Below, in pieces: positions 10,101-18,524 of a stretch of 64,000 bases of DNA. Within the stretch, counting starts at the first letter, position 1. The number at the start of each line of letters is the position of its first letter. Made by a program: the position numbers and the translations under genes. The stretch is from positions 4,219,501-4,283,500 of the forward strand of contig NZ_AP017928.1 in NCBI RefSeq assembly GCF_003584645.1. The letters run 5' to 3'. The notes under the pieces are model-generated. The model worked only from the letters and a program-made list of their open reading frames with translations. It was not told the origin of the DNA and ran no database searches. This stretch comes from Methylocaldum marinum (GTDB taxonomy: Bacteria; Pseudomonadota; Gammaproteobacteria; Methylococcales; Methylococcaceae).

Positions 10101-10371
10101 CGATCTGCCGCTGTTGGAATTGCTGCACGAGCTGCTGATCGATCTGGCGGGACCGGTACACGAGAAGCTGTGTGTTCTGCTCGAATCCGTGGCGGGCAAC
10201 AAGAGCAAGACCGCACGAATCGCGCGTCAGCTTTGCGACATCCCGCCCGGCGAAGCTTCCGAGCGCTACCGCGAAGCGCTGCGGGCAGCGGTTGCGGCGC
10301 GAACGCGCCGTGATGGGGCATCGGTCAGTGTTGACGTGCGCCTAACCCACCCTACGAAAATTGATTCCTGA
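7165..10371 (+). CDS. large DUF6493-like repeat protein
   Basis: 1068 residues from the ATG that overlaps the stop of the preceding gene; reading frame open upstream is only a shadow. The protein is Leu/Ala/Arg-rich and helical throughout, HEAT-like in pattern (for example LPVLSAALLHPAAEVQSTAL around residue 370), with a Trp-rich C-terminal part (WWLYGYHANWVIEILGW). I think it belongs to the DUF6493 group usually encoded with a SWIM-domain protein and MoxR/VWA genes, but this is memory-based. No catalytic motif seen. The final 25 or so codons lie inside a dispersed intergenic repeat (10291-10380), which supplies the end VRLTHPTKIDS and the stop. The native C terminus has therefore been replaced. 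Confidence 0.5.
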   Translation: MNKSAADATLASIAKRVRRLDSNGIAEALAPLDEAERRTLGPGVYRLYQGLARGEGIVTGSQGMLDKALTPLRPRPSSQTSFQQLCTAAIAVLGCCTLGEAGRIRFYDHWRHAEAIVRVLKDRKPKWANAWLDHCLAARDVPLLGWDIVRTLVREGVCAPPESPGYVGLMAQSLGRWRGPRDARYVPISVQLRANPDLLESAVWRLFEVDTPAFAFDWRAKDKDRPDTFETWPQALLNLARDGLLARERLLDASLDALWLNENGTVLGNLCRFHADLAPSPSEMAERWEKYADLLRHRSGHVVGVALARLPVLLEAEASSYAVLVPRLAAVFDARAKGAPLSALKILKRGLELDESLADAALPVLSAALLHPAAEVQSTALTLLSRCAPGREEEVASVLATSWEELSPSVRARTGVLFPGFPGAREADHASGADAPPALPEDGRESAGAMGWGGDLQELPPPLPFSILDVSQLATATPVALIDDLETLIQQAAHLVETADDGLAVERLMDGISRLCDQRPADFEARTAALARRIGKAGNSEVTHGIIGWLAPSGLLNLLHAWLHRSRRVNVIPGWGRYRGPVRLFQDRLNELSGRVARGLAAPLLSAPTHAGGWIAAPVLVQRLRELQERKLPIPTFDFQQALFRLAPDQRITALEQASMLDGEAGRVLRFALGSEQGPTKRDRRAAPLWVAAARARWPDVDLSLPLAPLKLPRDWPDLVTPARYTWRSESRTRKVWRETRCHPHIALEVTPRYPRHVRPREHSWDDYLRGFGRGRKLLDQILALPRIAFRVAQAVRDAARCGQSSGAYAFPTVVAHEPVQRGWWLYGYHANWVIEILGWSMPLATDAFFAGAVPLLIARLDMDGSSSEPNAPFLLPLIMGGRPWSEMGMLVLCLGLVAKDAALRGMAVDVLITGIEDGRAGPESLASVLARIAEGQWLKRNRLAKALAEVSRVSALHALTAARLIEQMLCACGSVSTDDLPLLELLHELLIDLAGPVHEKLCVLLESVAGNKSKTARIARQLCDIPPGEASERYREALRAAVAARTRRDGASVSVDVRLTHPTKIDS

Positions 10372-10380
10372 TTGAAAGCG
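10291..10380. repeat. dispersed intergenic repeat, family 1, copy B (end only, inverted)
   Basis: About 90 bp matching the first part of copy A in reverse: GTGATGGGGCATCGGTCAGT, then GCGCCTAACCCACCCTACGA, then GATTCCTGATTG. It overlaps the 3' end of the preceding gene. The following gap to 10641 contains only unremarkable sequence. Confidence 0.8.
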
Positions 10381-10641
10381 ACTTGGAATTACCCTCTGGC
10401 TCTTCTCTCCCGGAGGCCCGGACAGTTCAAGCCGCTTTCCTTGAAACGGAAGTCTCTCCTTGCGCTCGCCGTCCGCCGCGCCATGGGTCCCCGCTCCCGG
10501 TTTTTGCCGGAGAGTTCCTTGTATTAGTACCAATCCGTAACTAAGCTTTTCCCCGCTTGCACGCACTGGAAGTGCGAAGTCTCGCGTCATTTGGGGGAGT
10601 CCGTTTGTCGTTGGTTGAACCAAACCAAGGGGGGATTAGTC

Positions 10642-11430
10642 GTGCGATTTTCAAACGGAGAGACTATTTTGGGGACGGTCCGGCGGTTCGGGCGCTTTTC
10701 TCGCAGCGCCCCGCCGGCGTTGTTCCTGGCCGTCGCAGCCACCGACGGGAAAGCCGTAGACCTGGACGGCGCCTACCGTCACGCGGTGGCGGATGCCGCG
10801 TTTGCCGAAAAGTCGGAAATCACCAAGACTCTCGTTTCCATCACGCGGGACAACCAGAATCTGGTTTGGAGCGTGGACGGCAGCAAGATTCTGGTGGCCA
10901 CTTGGAAAGCACGGCCCGCTTACGAGCAATTTTTCAAGCCTTACGACAAAACGTCCGAGAATCCGGAATACGCTGTCTGGGTGACTGCCGTCCCGCAGGT
11001 CAAGCGCCTGTGCGCCGATTTGCTCGCCGCCGATTCAGGAATTTCCAAAGAACAAGTCGATTTGCGTCTGAAGCAGTATCTGGGGCTCAACCCCGAATGG
11101 CAATACGACGTTTTCGTCGAGATGTGGGTGGACCCCGAAGATCTGTTCCGTCCCTGTGTCGATCCTCAAATCGACGACACGACCTGCAACCACCAGTTCG
11201 GTACAGAGACGCCGAAAGTGAAGAATATTGTCGATTATCGAAATTTTTATACGGATCTCTACTATAAGAGCTTCCGGGGCAGCGCCGGAGTGCCCTGGAC
11301 CGGGTTGGGTTACACCTACGACTGGGGCAACTCCGAGAGCGAAATAGGCGCGAGCGAGTATATCCTGGCACCGGAATCGCCTTATCAGATCAGGCAAGCC
11401 GTTCCGACGATGACCTATTGCCGCGGATGA
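10642..11430 (+). CDS. conserved hypothetical protein
   Basis: 262 residues. I chose the GTG at 10642 because AAGGGGGG sits 7 bp before it; an in-frame upstream start at 10591 has no such site. Residues 10-35 are moderately hydrophobic after a basic stretch (RRFGRFSRSAPPALFLAVAA) and could be a signal or anchor. The body has conserved-looking blocks VWVTAVPQVK, LRLKQYLGL, VEMWVDPEDLFRPC and PWTGLGYTYDWGN that I associate with an uncharacterised bacterial family, with paired cysteines (CVDPQIDDTTC) suggesting an exported protein. No enzyme motif recognised. It stands alone between two repeats. Confidence 0.65.
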   Translation: MRFSNGETILGTVRRFGRFSRSAPPALFLAVAATDGKAVDLDGAYRHAVADAAFAEKSEITKTLVSITRDNQNLVWSVDGSKILVATWKARPAYEQFFKPYDKTSENPEYAVWVTAVPQVKRLCADLLAADSGISKEQVDLRLKQYLGLNPEWQYDVFVEMWVDPEDLFRPCVDPQIDDTTCNHQFGTETPKVKNIVDYRNFYTDLYYKSFRGSAGVPWTGLGYTYDWGNSESEIGASEYILAPESPYQIRQAVPTMTYCRG

Positions 11431-11520
11431 GACTGCGCCGGGCGAGGAGGCGGTTGAGTCGACTCGTCCGGGGTGACTGATGGGCGGATCCGGCTGCGCC
11501 GTGATCGGTTTATTTCAGAT

Positions 11521-11744
11521 CGCTTTCAATCAGGAATTCATTTTCGTAGGGTGGGTTAGGCGCACGTCAACACTAACCGATGACCCATCACTGCGCTTCG
11601 TGTGCGCCGTAACCCACCGGGCGGCCTCGGATCGGTAGGTTACGCGGGGCCAAGGGCCCTTCCTGAGCCTGTCGAAGGGCTAACCCGGCATCGATGGGCT
11701 TTGCTTTACTCTACCCATCAATTACTGTTTACTCGAATGCCGAA
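11521..11744. repeat. dispersed intergenic repeat, family 1, copy C
   Basis: Second full-length copy, same orientation as copy A. It starts CGCTTTCAATCAGGAATT and ends TACTCGAATGCCGAA, with scattered substitutions and a small deletion in the central part. It ends about 30 bp before the acetyltransferase start, so that gene's promoter is in or next to the repeat. Confidence 0.8.
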
Positions 11745-11774
11745 CGGAATTACTCGTTGGGTAAGGGAAAGCAC

Positions 11775-12263
11775 ATGAACGCATCCGTTTTCTGCCGAGA
11801 AGCCTTGGAACAGGATCTTCCCGAAGTTCTCCGGTTGTACGCCCAGCCTGATCTCGATAATGGACAGGTGCTTGACCTATCCGCGGCCGAAAGTCTTTTC
11901 CAGCGCCTCGCGCGTTATCCCGACTACAAGATTTATGTCGCGTGCCGTGAAGAACGGATCGTCGGCACCTTCGCCCTGCTGATCATGGACAATCTTGCCC
12001 ATATGGGTGCGCCTTCTGCGGTCATCGAAGATGTCGCCGTCGATCCCGAGTGGCAAGGGCGCGGCGTGGGCAGGCAAATGATGTGGTTCGTTCTGGACCT
12101 GTGCCGCGAGAAGGGCTGTTACAAGGCGATGCTGTCCTCGAACCTCAAGCGGGAGCGGTCTCACGCGTTCTACGAGTCGCTGGGCTTCGAACGTCATGGT
12201 TACAGTTATCGCATAAGCCCCCAGCCGGGCCCTCCGCCCGGGGCTGCAAATCGAAACGACTGA
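11775..12263 (+). CDS. GNAT family N-acetyltransferase
   Basis: 162 residues; the ATG at 11775 follows GGGAAAG and begins the conserved fold, while the longer upstream frame runs through a repeat. Core GNAT motif A is EDVAVDPEWQGRGVGRQMM (QGRGVG binds the acetyl-CoA pyrophosphate), followed by the motif B-like AFYESLGFERHGYSY. These enzymes move an acetyl group from acetyl-CoA to an amine; the acceptor is not predictable here. The Pro/Gly-rich tail (PQPGPPPGAA) is unusual and may be a late extension. Single gene, convergent with the sensor kinase downstream. Confidence 0.85.
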   Translation: MNASVFCREALEQDLPEVLRLYAQPDLDNGQVLDLSAAESLFQRLARYPDYKIYVACREERIVGTFALLIMDNLAHMGAPSAVIEDVAVDPEWQGRGVGRQMMWFVLDLCREKGCYKAMLSSNLKRERSHAFYESLGFERHGYSYRISPQPGPPPGAANRND

Positions 12264-12364
12264 GCATGTGCGCACGTCTGAGACGGCGTACGGGAAGCGT
12301 CGCGAGCGGGCCAAGCGCGTGCCTGTCCCGCGCTCAGTCGAAGGGGGGATGAGCGGCACGGTAA

Positions 12365-12415
12365 GGTCGGGAAACCCTTCACAGGTCGGCAAAGGATTGC
12401 CGACCTACGACCGTG
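12365..12415. repeat. REP-like palindrome (TCGGCAA family)
   Basis: Two adjoining units: GGTCGGGAAACCCTTC, then AGGTCGGCAAAGGATTGCCG with ACCTACGA. The second is a hairpin in which GGTCGGCAA pairs with TTGCCGACC. The same unit recurs near 32.4, 38.1-38.3 and 48.9 kb. It sits between convergent genes, where it could also act as a transcription stop. Confidence 0.7.
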
Positions 12416-12455
12416 TCGCCATGGCTTGTGTCTTGTTTTCCGGGACGGCTTTCGT

Positions 12456-13865
12456 TCAGGAAAGCGCTTCTGCCAGCGGCAGTTCGACTCGGATGCGGGC
12501 GCCCTGTTGGTCCTGTCTAGGTTCGATGCTCTCGACTTTTCCGCGGTGATTCGCCACGCACTCGCTCACGATCGCGAGTCCCAATCCGGCGCCCTCGGCG
12601 CCGATCATGCGAGCCGCCTCGCCCCGAAAAAACGGTTCGAAAATCCTTGGACGCTCGGCGGGGTCGATGCCGGGGCCGTCATCTTCGATCTCCAGCTCCA
12701 TGCCGGTTCCCGAGGCACGAAGAATAATCCGGATGGTGCCTCCATTCGGGGAAAATTCGATGGCGTTGGCGATCAGCTTGTCGACGATGGTTCGCACCTG
12801 GTCCGGGACGCCGCGAAACTCGACGGGCTGTACCAAGTCCTTGATAACGAGGGATTTCGCCTTCAAGGAACCTTGATGAGCGTCGATGACGGATGCCACC
12901 AAGGCCTTCATGTCCATGGCGGCTTTCGGTTGCGGCGAAGGATGGTCTTTGACCCGGTCGTAGCGCAGCGACTCATCCAGCAGGTTTTGCAATTTCCGGA
13001 CATCCCGGCCCAGCCGCGCCACGAGGTCGCGCTGCCTCGGGCTCAAGGCCTCGGCCGCCTCGCTCATGAGCTCGCCGGTATTCCTGGAAATACCGGATAG
13101 GCGCGTTTCGAATTCGTCCGAAATATTGTGCATGAACTGCCGTGTCGACTGTTCCCGCCCTAACAGGCGGGTGCGCAGCCAGTCGAGCCGGTTTCCGAGA
13201 TATCGCAGCTTTCTCGGCCCGGCAACCCGGATCGGGTTGCCGAGTTCTCCCATACCCAGCTTGCGGATGGATTCATCCAGCTGCCGAACCGATCGGCCGA
13301 GTACGGCCTGAAAGCCCGATCCCAGTCCGAAGCAAACGAGCAGCATAATGCCGAGCGCGGCACCTTTCACCGGGAGATCCTGCCGAACCGCTCCCGAGCG
13401 TCCGGGAAGGCTGCCGCCCGTACGATCGGCCCGGCTCAAAGCGCCCTGCCGGAATTCGGCCATGGCATCCTCAAGGCGCCGGACGGCTTCGTCTATCGAC
13501 AAGCTCAGTTTGAGATCCGTCCCGAAACCGACGATTCGGTCGTAAATCGGCTTCTTCTTGTCCGACAGTTTTTCGACCAGCGGCGAGATCTTGTCGTGGA
13601 CTTCGTCTCGGGAGAGGCCGCCCTGTTTCGGTTCTATCGATGCCGGAGCGCCTGTGAGCGCGGCCGGTAGGGCTGTAATGCGATAGGCAAGCCGATCGAG
13701 CCCGCCGTGGTCCGGCAGCAGCCAGAAGACGCCGAGTCCGAGGAACGCCGAGAGCGCAAGGCGCCGCCATACTGTCCCGACCGTTTTTCCGGGTCGGTGC
13801 ACCTTGCGTCTTTCGCCGGGCACCGATACCCGATCTTTCGAATAATCCCGATCTCGCACCACCAT
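12456..13865 (-). CDS. membrane sensor histidine kinase
   Basis: 469 residues from the ATG giving MVVRDRDYSK; 25 upstream codons are possible but unsupported. One membrane segment near residues 42-58 and a second around 175-195 bracket a periplasmic domain of about 110 residues. A HAMP-like linker follows, then a divergent H-box FMHNISDEFETRL (His in place of the usual S-H-E context). The ATPase has an N-box (DKLIANAIEFSPNGG), G1 (DDGPGIDP) and G2 (GAGLGLAIV). It should autophosphorylate and pass phosphate to a response regulator, but none is encoded next to it, so it is an orphan kinase. Intact, unlike the two signalling genes that follow on the same strand. Confidence 0.85.
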   Translation of the reverse strand: MVVRDRDYSKDRVSVPGERRKVHRPGKTVGTVWRRLALSAFLGLGVFWLLPDHGGLDRLAYRITALPAALTGAPASIEPKQGGLSRDEVHDKISPLVEKLSDKKKPIYDRIVGFGTDLKLSLSIDEAVRRLEDAMAEFRQGALSRADRTGGSLPGRSGAVRQDLPVKGAALGIMLLVCFGLGSGFQAVLGRSVRQLDESIRKLGMGELGNPIRVAGPRKLRYLGNRLDWLRTRLLGREQSTRQFMHNISDEFETRLSGISRNTGELMSEAAEALSPRQRDLVARLGRDVRKLQNLLDESLRYDRVKDHPSPQPKAAMDMKALVASVIDAHQGSLKAKSLVIKDLVQPVEFRGVPDQVRTIVDKLIANAIEFSPNGGTIRIILRASGTGMELEIEDDGPGIDPAERPRIFEPFFRGEAARMIGAEGAGLGLAIVSECVANHRGKVESIEPRQDQQGARIRVELPLAEALS

Positions 13866-14028
13866 AGGACACCCCTCGAGAGTCAATGCAGGGAGAAGCC
13901 TCGAGACCGAAACTTGACACCAAACCGCCAAAAAGTCCAATCGTGCATGCCGAGTGCCTCTCCGGGGAGGTCTTCAAGGCCCTTCGACAAGTTCGGGGCG
14001 GCTGACGCCCGAAAGTATGCCGGATGCC

Positions 14029-15551
14029 TCACCCGCTGGCAGAAGGGCTCTCGTTGGCAAGTATCTCCGGCGGTTCGAAGGACGTCAGAAAATGCGTCAT
14101 TTCATCGGCCGGTATCGGCCGGCTGATGAGATAGCCTTGAATCACGTCGCAGTGCAGGGATCTCAGGTAGCTGGCCTGGGCCGGTTCCTCGACGCCCTCG
14201 GCGATGACTTCCAGGCCCAGGCTGTGGCCGAGCGCGATGATGGCCTTGACGATAGACGCGTTGCCGCTATTAGTGGTCATGCCGCGAACGAAGGAGATGT
14301 CCACTTTCAGCTTGTGCACTTCGAGCTGCTGCAAATAGGACAGCGAGGAATAGCCGGTGCCGAAATCGTCGATCGACAGGCGCACCCCGAGTGCGCTCAG
14401 TTCGGCCAGTGCCTTGAAGGACCGGTCGCGTTCCATCAGCACGCAGCTCTCGGTGATTTCGAGTTCCAGCTGCTCGGGCCGGCTTCCGGTTTCGGCGAGG
14501 GCGGCCTTGACCGAATCGATCAGACGGCCCCGGCTCAATTGAACGGCGGAAACGTTCACCGCCGTGTGGCGCGGTGTCAGCCCGACCTCCGACCAGCGTT
14601 TGATCTGCCGGCAAGCTTCGCGCAGCACCCAATCGCCCAGGCGCACCACCAGCCCGCTTTCCTCGGCCAGCGGAATGAACTCGTACGGCGGAATCATGCC
14701 CCGCTCCGGGTGCTGCCACCGCAGCAGCGATTCGAGGCCGACAATGCGGCCGCTAGCCGGGTCGATCTGGGGTTGATAGTAGAGGAGCAGCTCATTGCGC
14801 TCCAGCGCCGCCCGCAACTCGGCGTCAAGGGCCAGCCGGTGTTTCGCCCGGCGGGTCAACTCCGGGCAGAAGAAGCACACGGTGCCCTTTCCCTGGGCCT
14901 TGGCCTGATGCAGCGTCGCCTCGGCGCTGCTGCGCAGGGTTTCCGCATCGCGGCCGTCGGCGGGGTACAGGGCGATCCGATGCTGGCGCCGATGTACACG
15001 CTCTTGCCGTCGAGCACGTACGGCTCGGCCAAGGCGTCGATGATCCGCTGCGCCGTCAGGTCGATCGGCATGCCCTCGTCGTGTTCGAGAATGATGTTGA
15101 ATTCGCCGCCGCCGACGCGTGCGATCGCATCGCGTCCGGGCAGCAGGGCCTGCAAACGCCCGGCCACCTCGGTCAGCAGTTGGTCGCCTGGGTGTGGCCC
15201 AGGCTCTCGTTGACCGTTTTGAGATTGTCGAGATCGAGAAAGAGCAGGGCGAACGAATCCCGGCTGCTCTCGGCATGGAGAATGGATTGGGTCAGCAATT
15301 CGGTGAACAGCACGCGATTCGGCAGGCCGGTCAGCGTATCGCGGTTGGTGAGGAAATGAACCTTCTGTTCGGCCAGGCGCCGGTAGGTGATATCGCGAAG
15401 CGAACCGCGCACGCTCCGGAATTCGCCGGCGCCGTCGAACACCTGCTTGCAGACATGTTCTATCCACTGCTCGCTGCCGTTCTTCGTGCAGATTCTCGGG
15501 CACGTCATCGACGATGAGTATGCGCGCCCGGTCGTCTCTCCTCGCGGTCAT
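14029..15551 (-). pseudogene. broken REC/PAS/GGDEF/EAL regulator of cyclic di-GMP
   Basis: Begins at an ATG overlapping the stop of the hybrid kinase. The first 20 codons give the start of a receiver domain ([12 protein letters not shown]). The sequence then jumps directly to the end of a PAS/PAC domain ([16 protein letters not shown]), so about 200 codons are missing. The GGDEF part ([12 protein letters not shown], then GGGEF in place of GGDEF) is interrupted by frame changes near 15180 and near 14980. The EAL half is intact: ESLLRW, a [10 protein letters not shown] loop, KVDISF and EGVE are all present, so a phosphodiesterase domain could still be made if translated internally from the frame open between 15276 and 14029. 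As encoded, the full protein cannot be produced. Confidence 0.8.
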
Positions 15552-18386
15552 GGTCCCCCTCCCTCGCAAGCTTGTTTTAGGTTTTCTCGCAATGTTATGA
15601 GCAGTGCCAGCGCCTCGTCGATGTCGAAAACGTCGAAGCCTGCGGCGATGGCGGCGACTTGCGCTTCGTAGGATGTGTCGGCGGTGTCCGCCCGCAGCTC
15701 TCCGAGCAGGGGATCGACCGCGCCGAGATCGCGTTCGAGCGCATCTTCCAGGCGCGCCAGCCGCTCCAGCAGTCGGCCGGGATCGAACGGTGCAGGGCTT
15801 GCCACGGACGCCGGCAGCGGCTCGCCGGGCAAACGGCCGATGTCGTGCATCACGGCACCGCAAAGCTGCTGAAGCTCGGCCAAAGCCTCCGTGCACGGCA
15901 CGGTTCCCTGCTTGAGCGGGGCATCGATTTCGCCGAGCTTCCGGTAGAGTTCCCGGGCTCCGAGATTGCCGGCCGTGGCCGTCCCGGCCGGCAAGCGAAT
16001 CCACCGGGAGAGCGCGGCCATCAACTGATCCGGCGCGATCGGCTTGGTCACATGGTCGTTCATGTCGGCGGCCCGGCGCTGTTCGGCATTCCTCGCCATC
16101 GCCAGGGCGGTCATGGCGATGATCGGCAGCCGTGCGAAGCGTTCGCCGCCGGGCATCTCGGCCAGCCCGCGGATTCGCCGCGCGGCCTCGAGCCCATCCA
16201 TCACCGGCATCTGGATGTCCATCAGCACGGCATCGCAGTCGCGCTGCTGCACCTTTTCCAGAGCCTCGTTTCCGTTTATCGCCGCGTCGACTTCGATGCC
16301 TTCGCTGCGCAGCAGCTCGATGGCGAATTCCCGGTTGATGTCGTTGTCTTCGACCACCAGCACTCGCGCGCCGGCCAACCGGCCGCTGGCGTCGAGATTC
16401 GGGGGCTCGGACGGCAGCCGTCGTTCGCCCGGAACAGACGCCCGCGCCCGAGCACGGAGAGTGTCGTGTCGAGCAGGATGGAGGGCGACACCGGTTTGAT
16501 GAGAAACCCGTCCACTCCAACCTGCTCCGCCAGGCGGATCACGTCCTCGCGGCCTTAGGCCGTGACCATGACGATCTTGGGCCGGTGCGGTATTTCGGCG
16601 TCGAGGTGGAGGCGCTGTATCGCCTCGTCCCCGTTCATGCCGGGCATCAGCCAGTCCATCAGCACCCGGTCGTAAGGCTTGGCGGCTGCCACCCGGAGTT
16701 CGGCAAGCGCCGCCGCTCCGCTCGCCACGGTGCCCACATTCAGGCGGAAGAACCGCAGCATGTCGGCCAGGATGTCCCGCGAGACCTGTTTGTCGTCGAC
16801 CACCAGCACGCGAACGCAAACCTCCAGGGTGATCCCGGTGTCGTCGCTGTCGAGGCGGTGAAAGGCCAGCTCGACTTCGCCGCGCTCGGTGAACTTCACC
16901 GCGTTGCCGCACAGGTTGAGCAGAATCTGCCCCAGGCGTAGCGGATCGCCGATCAGTCGCTCCGGGATGGACGGGTCGTGGCGGATCAGGAGCTCGATGC
17001 CCTTGTGCTCGGCCTGGTAGCCCACGGTGTCGGCCAGTTGCTCGAGCGCCGCGTCGAGTCCGAACTCGACCTGCTCGACATTGAGCTTGCCGGCCTCGAT
17101 CTTGGAAAAATCGAGGATGTCGTTGATGATGCCGAGAAGCGAACGCGCCGCCGCCTGAGCCTTGCCGAGCTGATTGCGCAGACTCGTGGGCAGGTCGCTT
17201 TTCAGGGCCAGATACAGCATGCCGAGTATGGCGTTCATCGGCGTGCGGATCTCGTGGCTCATATTGGCGAGAAAATCGCTCTTGACTCGGGTCAGGCGCT
17301 CGGCTTCCTCTTTTGCCGCGACCAGCTCCGCGGTGCGCGCGGCGACCAGGTGTTCCAGGTTGGCGCGCTGGCTCTCCAGTTCCCGCGCGGTGGCCGCCAG
17401 TTCGCGGGTACGGTGCTCCACCTGGCGGCGCAGCAGCAGGCTGATCGCCGCCATCAGCAACAGTCCGCCGCCCAGCCCCGCCAGCGACCACAGCGCCCAG
17501 ATCGGAATCAGCGTTTCCGGCGGCGCGGCCATGGCACGGTGCAAGGCGTCGAAATAGATCGAACTGTCACTGCGCCACCAGGCGGTCAGATGTTCGTCGA
17601 TACGTTCCAGAAGGTCGGCGTTGCGGCCGTTGCCGGTGGCGAAATAGAGATTGCTGGGCAGAAAAACGATCGGCGTTTCTCTGAGTTTGTACCTGGGGCC
17701 GTTGTGCGCGGCGAAAAAGCTGTTGGTTACCACCGCATCCGCCTTGCCGCTCGCCACCGCGGCATAGGCCTGATCGAGCGAGGTGACCGGAACCGGCCGG
17801 TAATCGAAGTTGCCGGCGGCCATCAGCTGGGCGAAGAAGGATTGCTGAATGCCTCCCTCCAGGAGGGCGACGCGCTTTCCCGCCAGATCGGCGAGGGACG
17901 TTACCTTGAGCCGCGGGCTGCTGTAGACCTGCGACCAGCTGCCGGCCACCGATACCGTGTGAAAGTCGAAACGCTGATCGCGCTCTGCGGAAAACGCTGA
18001 TCGCGCTCTGCGGAAAAGGCGACGTCGGGCAGCAGATCGAGTTGTCCCTGCTCCAGCCGATCGAGACAATCCGACCACCGGCAAGGCACATAACGAAGCT
18101 GCCAGTGCTCGATGCGTGCGATCTCGTTCAGCAATTCGACGAACAGACCCGCCGGACGGCCATTCTCGGCCGTATAGACCTTCGGCGCGTTTTCGTACAA
18201 CCCGACCGCGACCACTCTCTGACTTCCAGCCCCTCCGGAGCGGCTGTATCCATGCCATGCGACCATAACGCCCAGCGTAAGCAAGACCGCGAGAATAGCG
18301 ACGGATATCACGAATCGGGAATGCTTTATCACGGGTGGATCGGATTGCGGCGGCAGTCTGGTAAATAGTGCCTGAACGGAAATCAA
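15548..18386 (-). pseudogene. multiply broken BvgS-type hybrid sensor kinase
   Basis: Reconstructed order: cytoplasmic start and membrane segment (SVAILAVLLTLGVMVAW), a periplasmic solute-binding type sensor domain, a second membrane segment, a coiled linker, HisKA (SHEIRTPMNAIL), an ATPase N-box (NLCGNAVKF), two receiver domains and an Hpt-like C terminus. Lesions read directly: a 23-bp tandem duplication at 17972-18017 shifts the frame in the sensor domain. The ATPase lacks its G1/G2 boxes, because LEVC is followed at once by VRVLVVDD of the receiver. A TAA at 16555-16557 sits in frame where the family has an aromatic residue after MVTA. A further frame change occurs near 16430 between the receivers. 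It was probably a sensor for a small ligand, feeding the adjoining cyclic di-GMP gene. Confidence 0.85.
17972..18017. repeat. perfect 23-bp tandem duplication
   Basis: Two adjacent identical 23-bp units (17972-17994 and 17995-18017), each starting CGCTGATCGCG and ending CTGCGGAAAA. Because 23 is not a multiple of three, the second copy breaks the frame of the hybrid kinase; removing one copy restores FSAERDQRF followed by DFHTVSVAG. Confidence 0.95.
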
Positions 18387-18524
18387 TTAAAGTCATAACT
18401 ATCAATGTATTATAATTATTTCGCAGCACGAAGATGTGTTGTTCTGACACCAGTTTTGCCCTATTTCGGGCGAAAATCAGCCTGCAACCACCTCAAAACC
18501 AAAATCTTCGTTACCCGAAATCGT

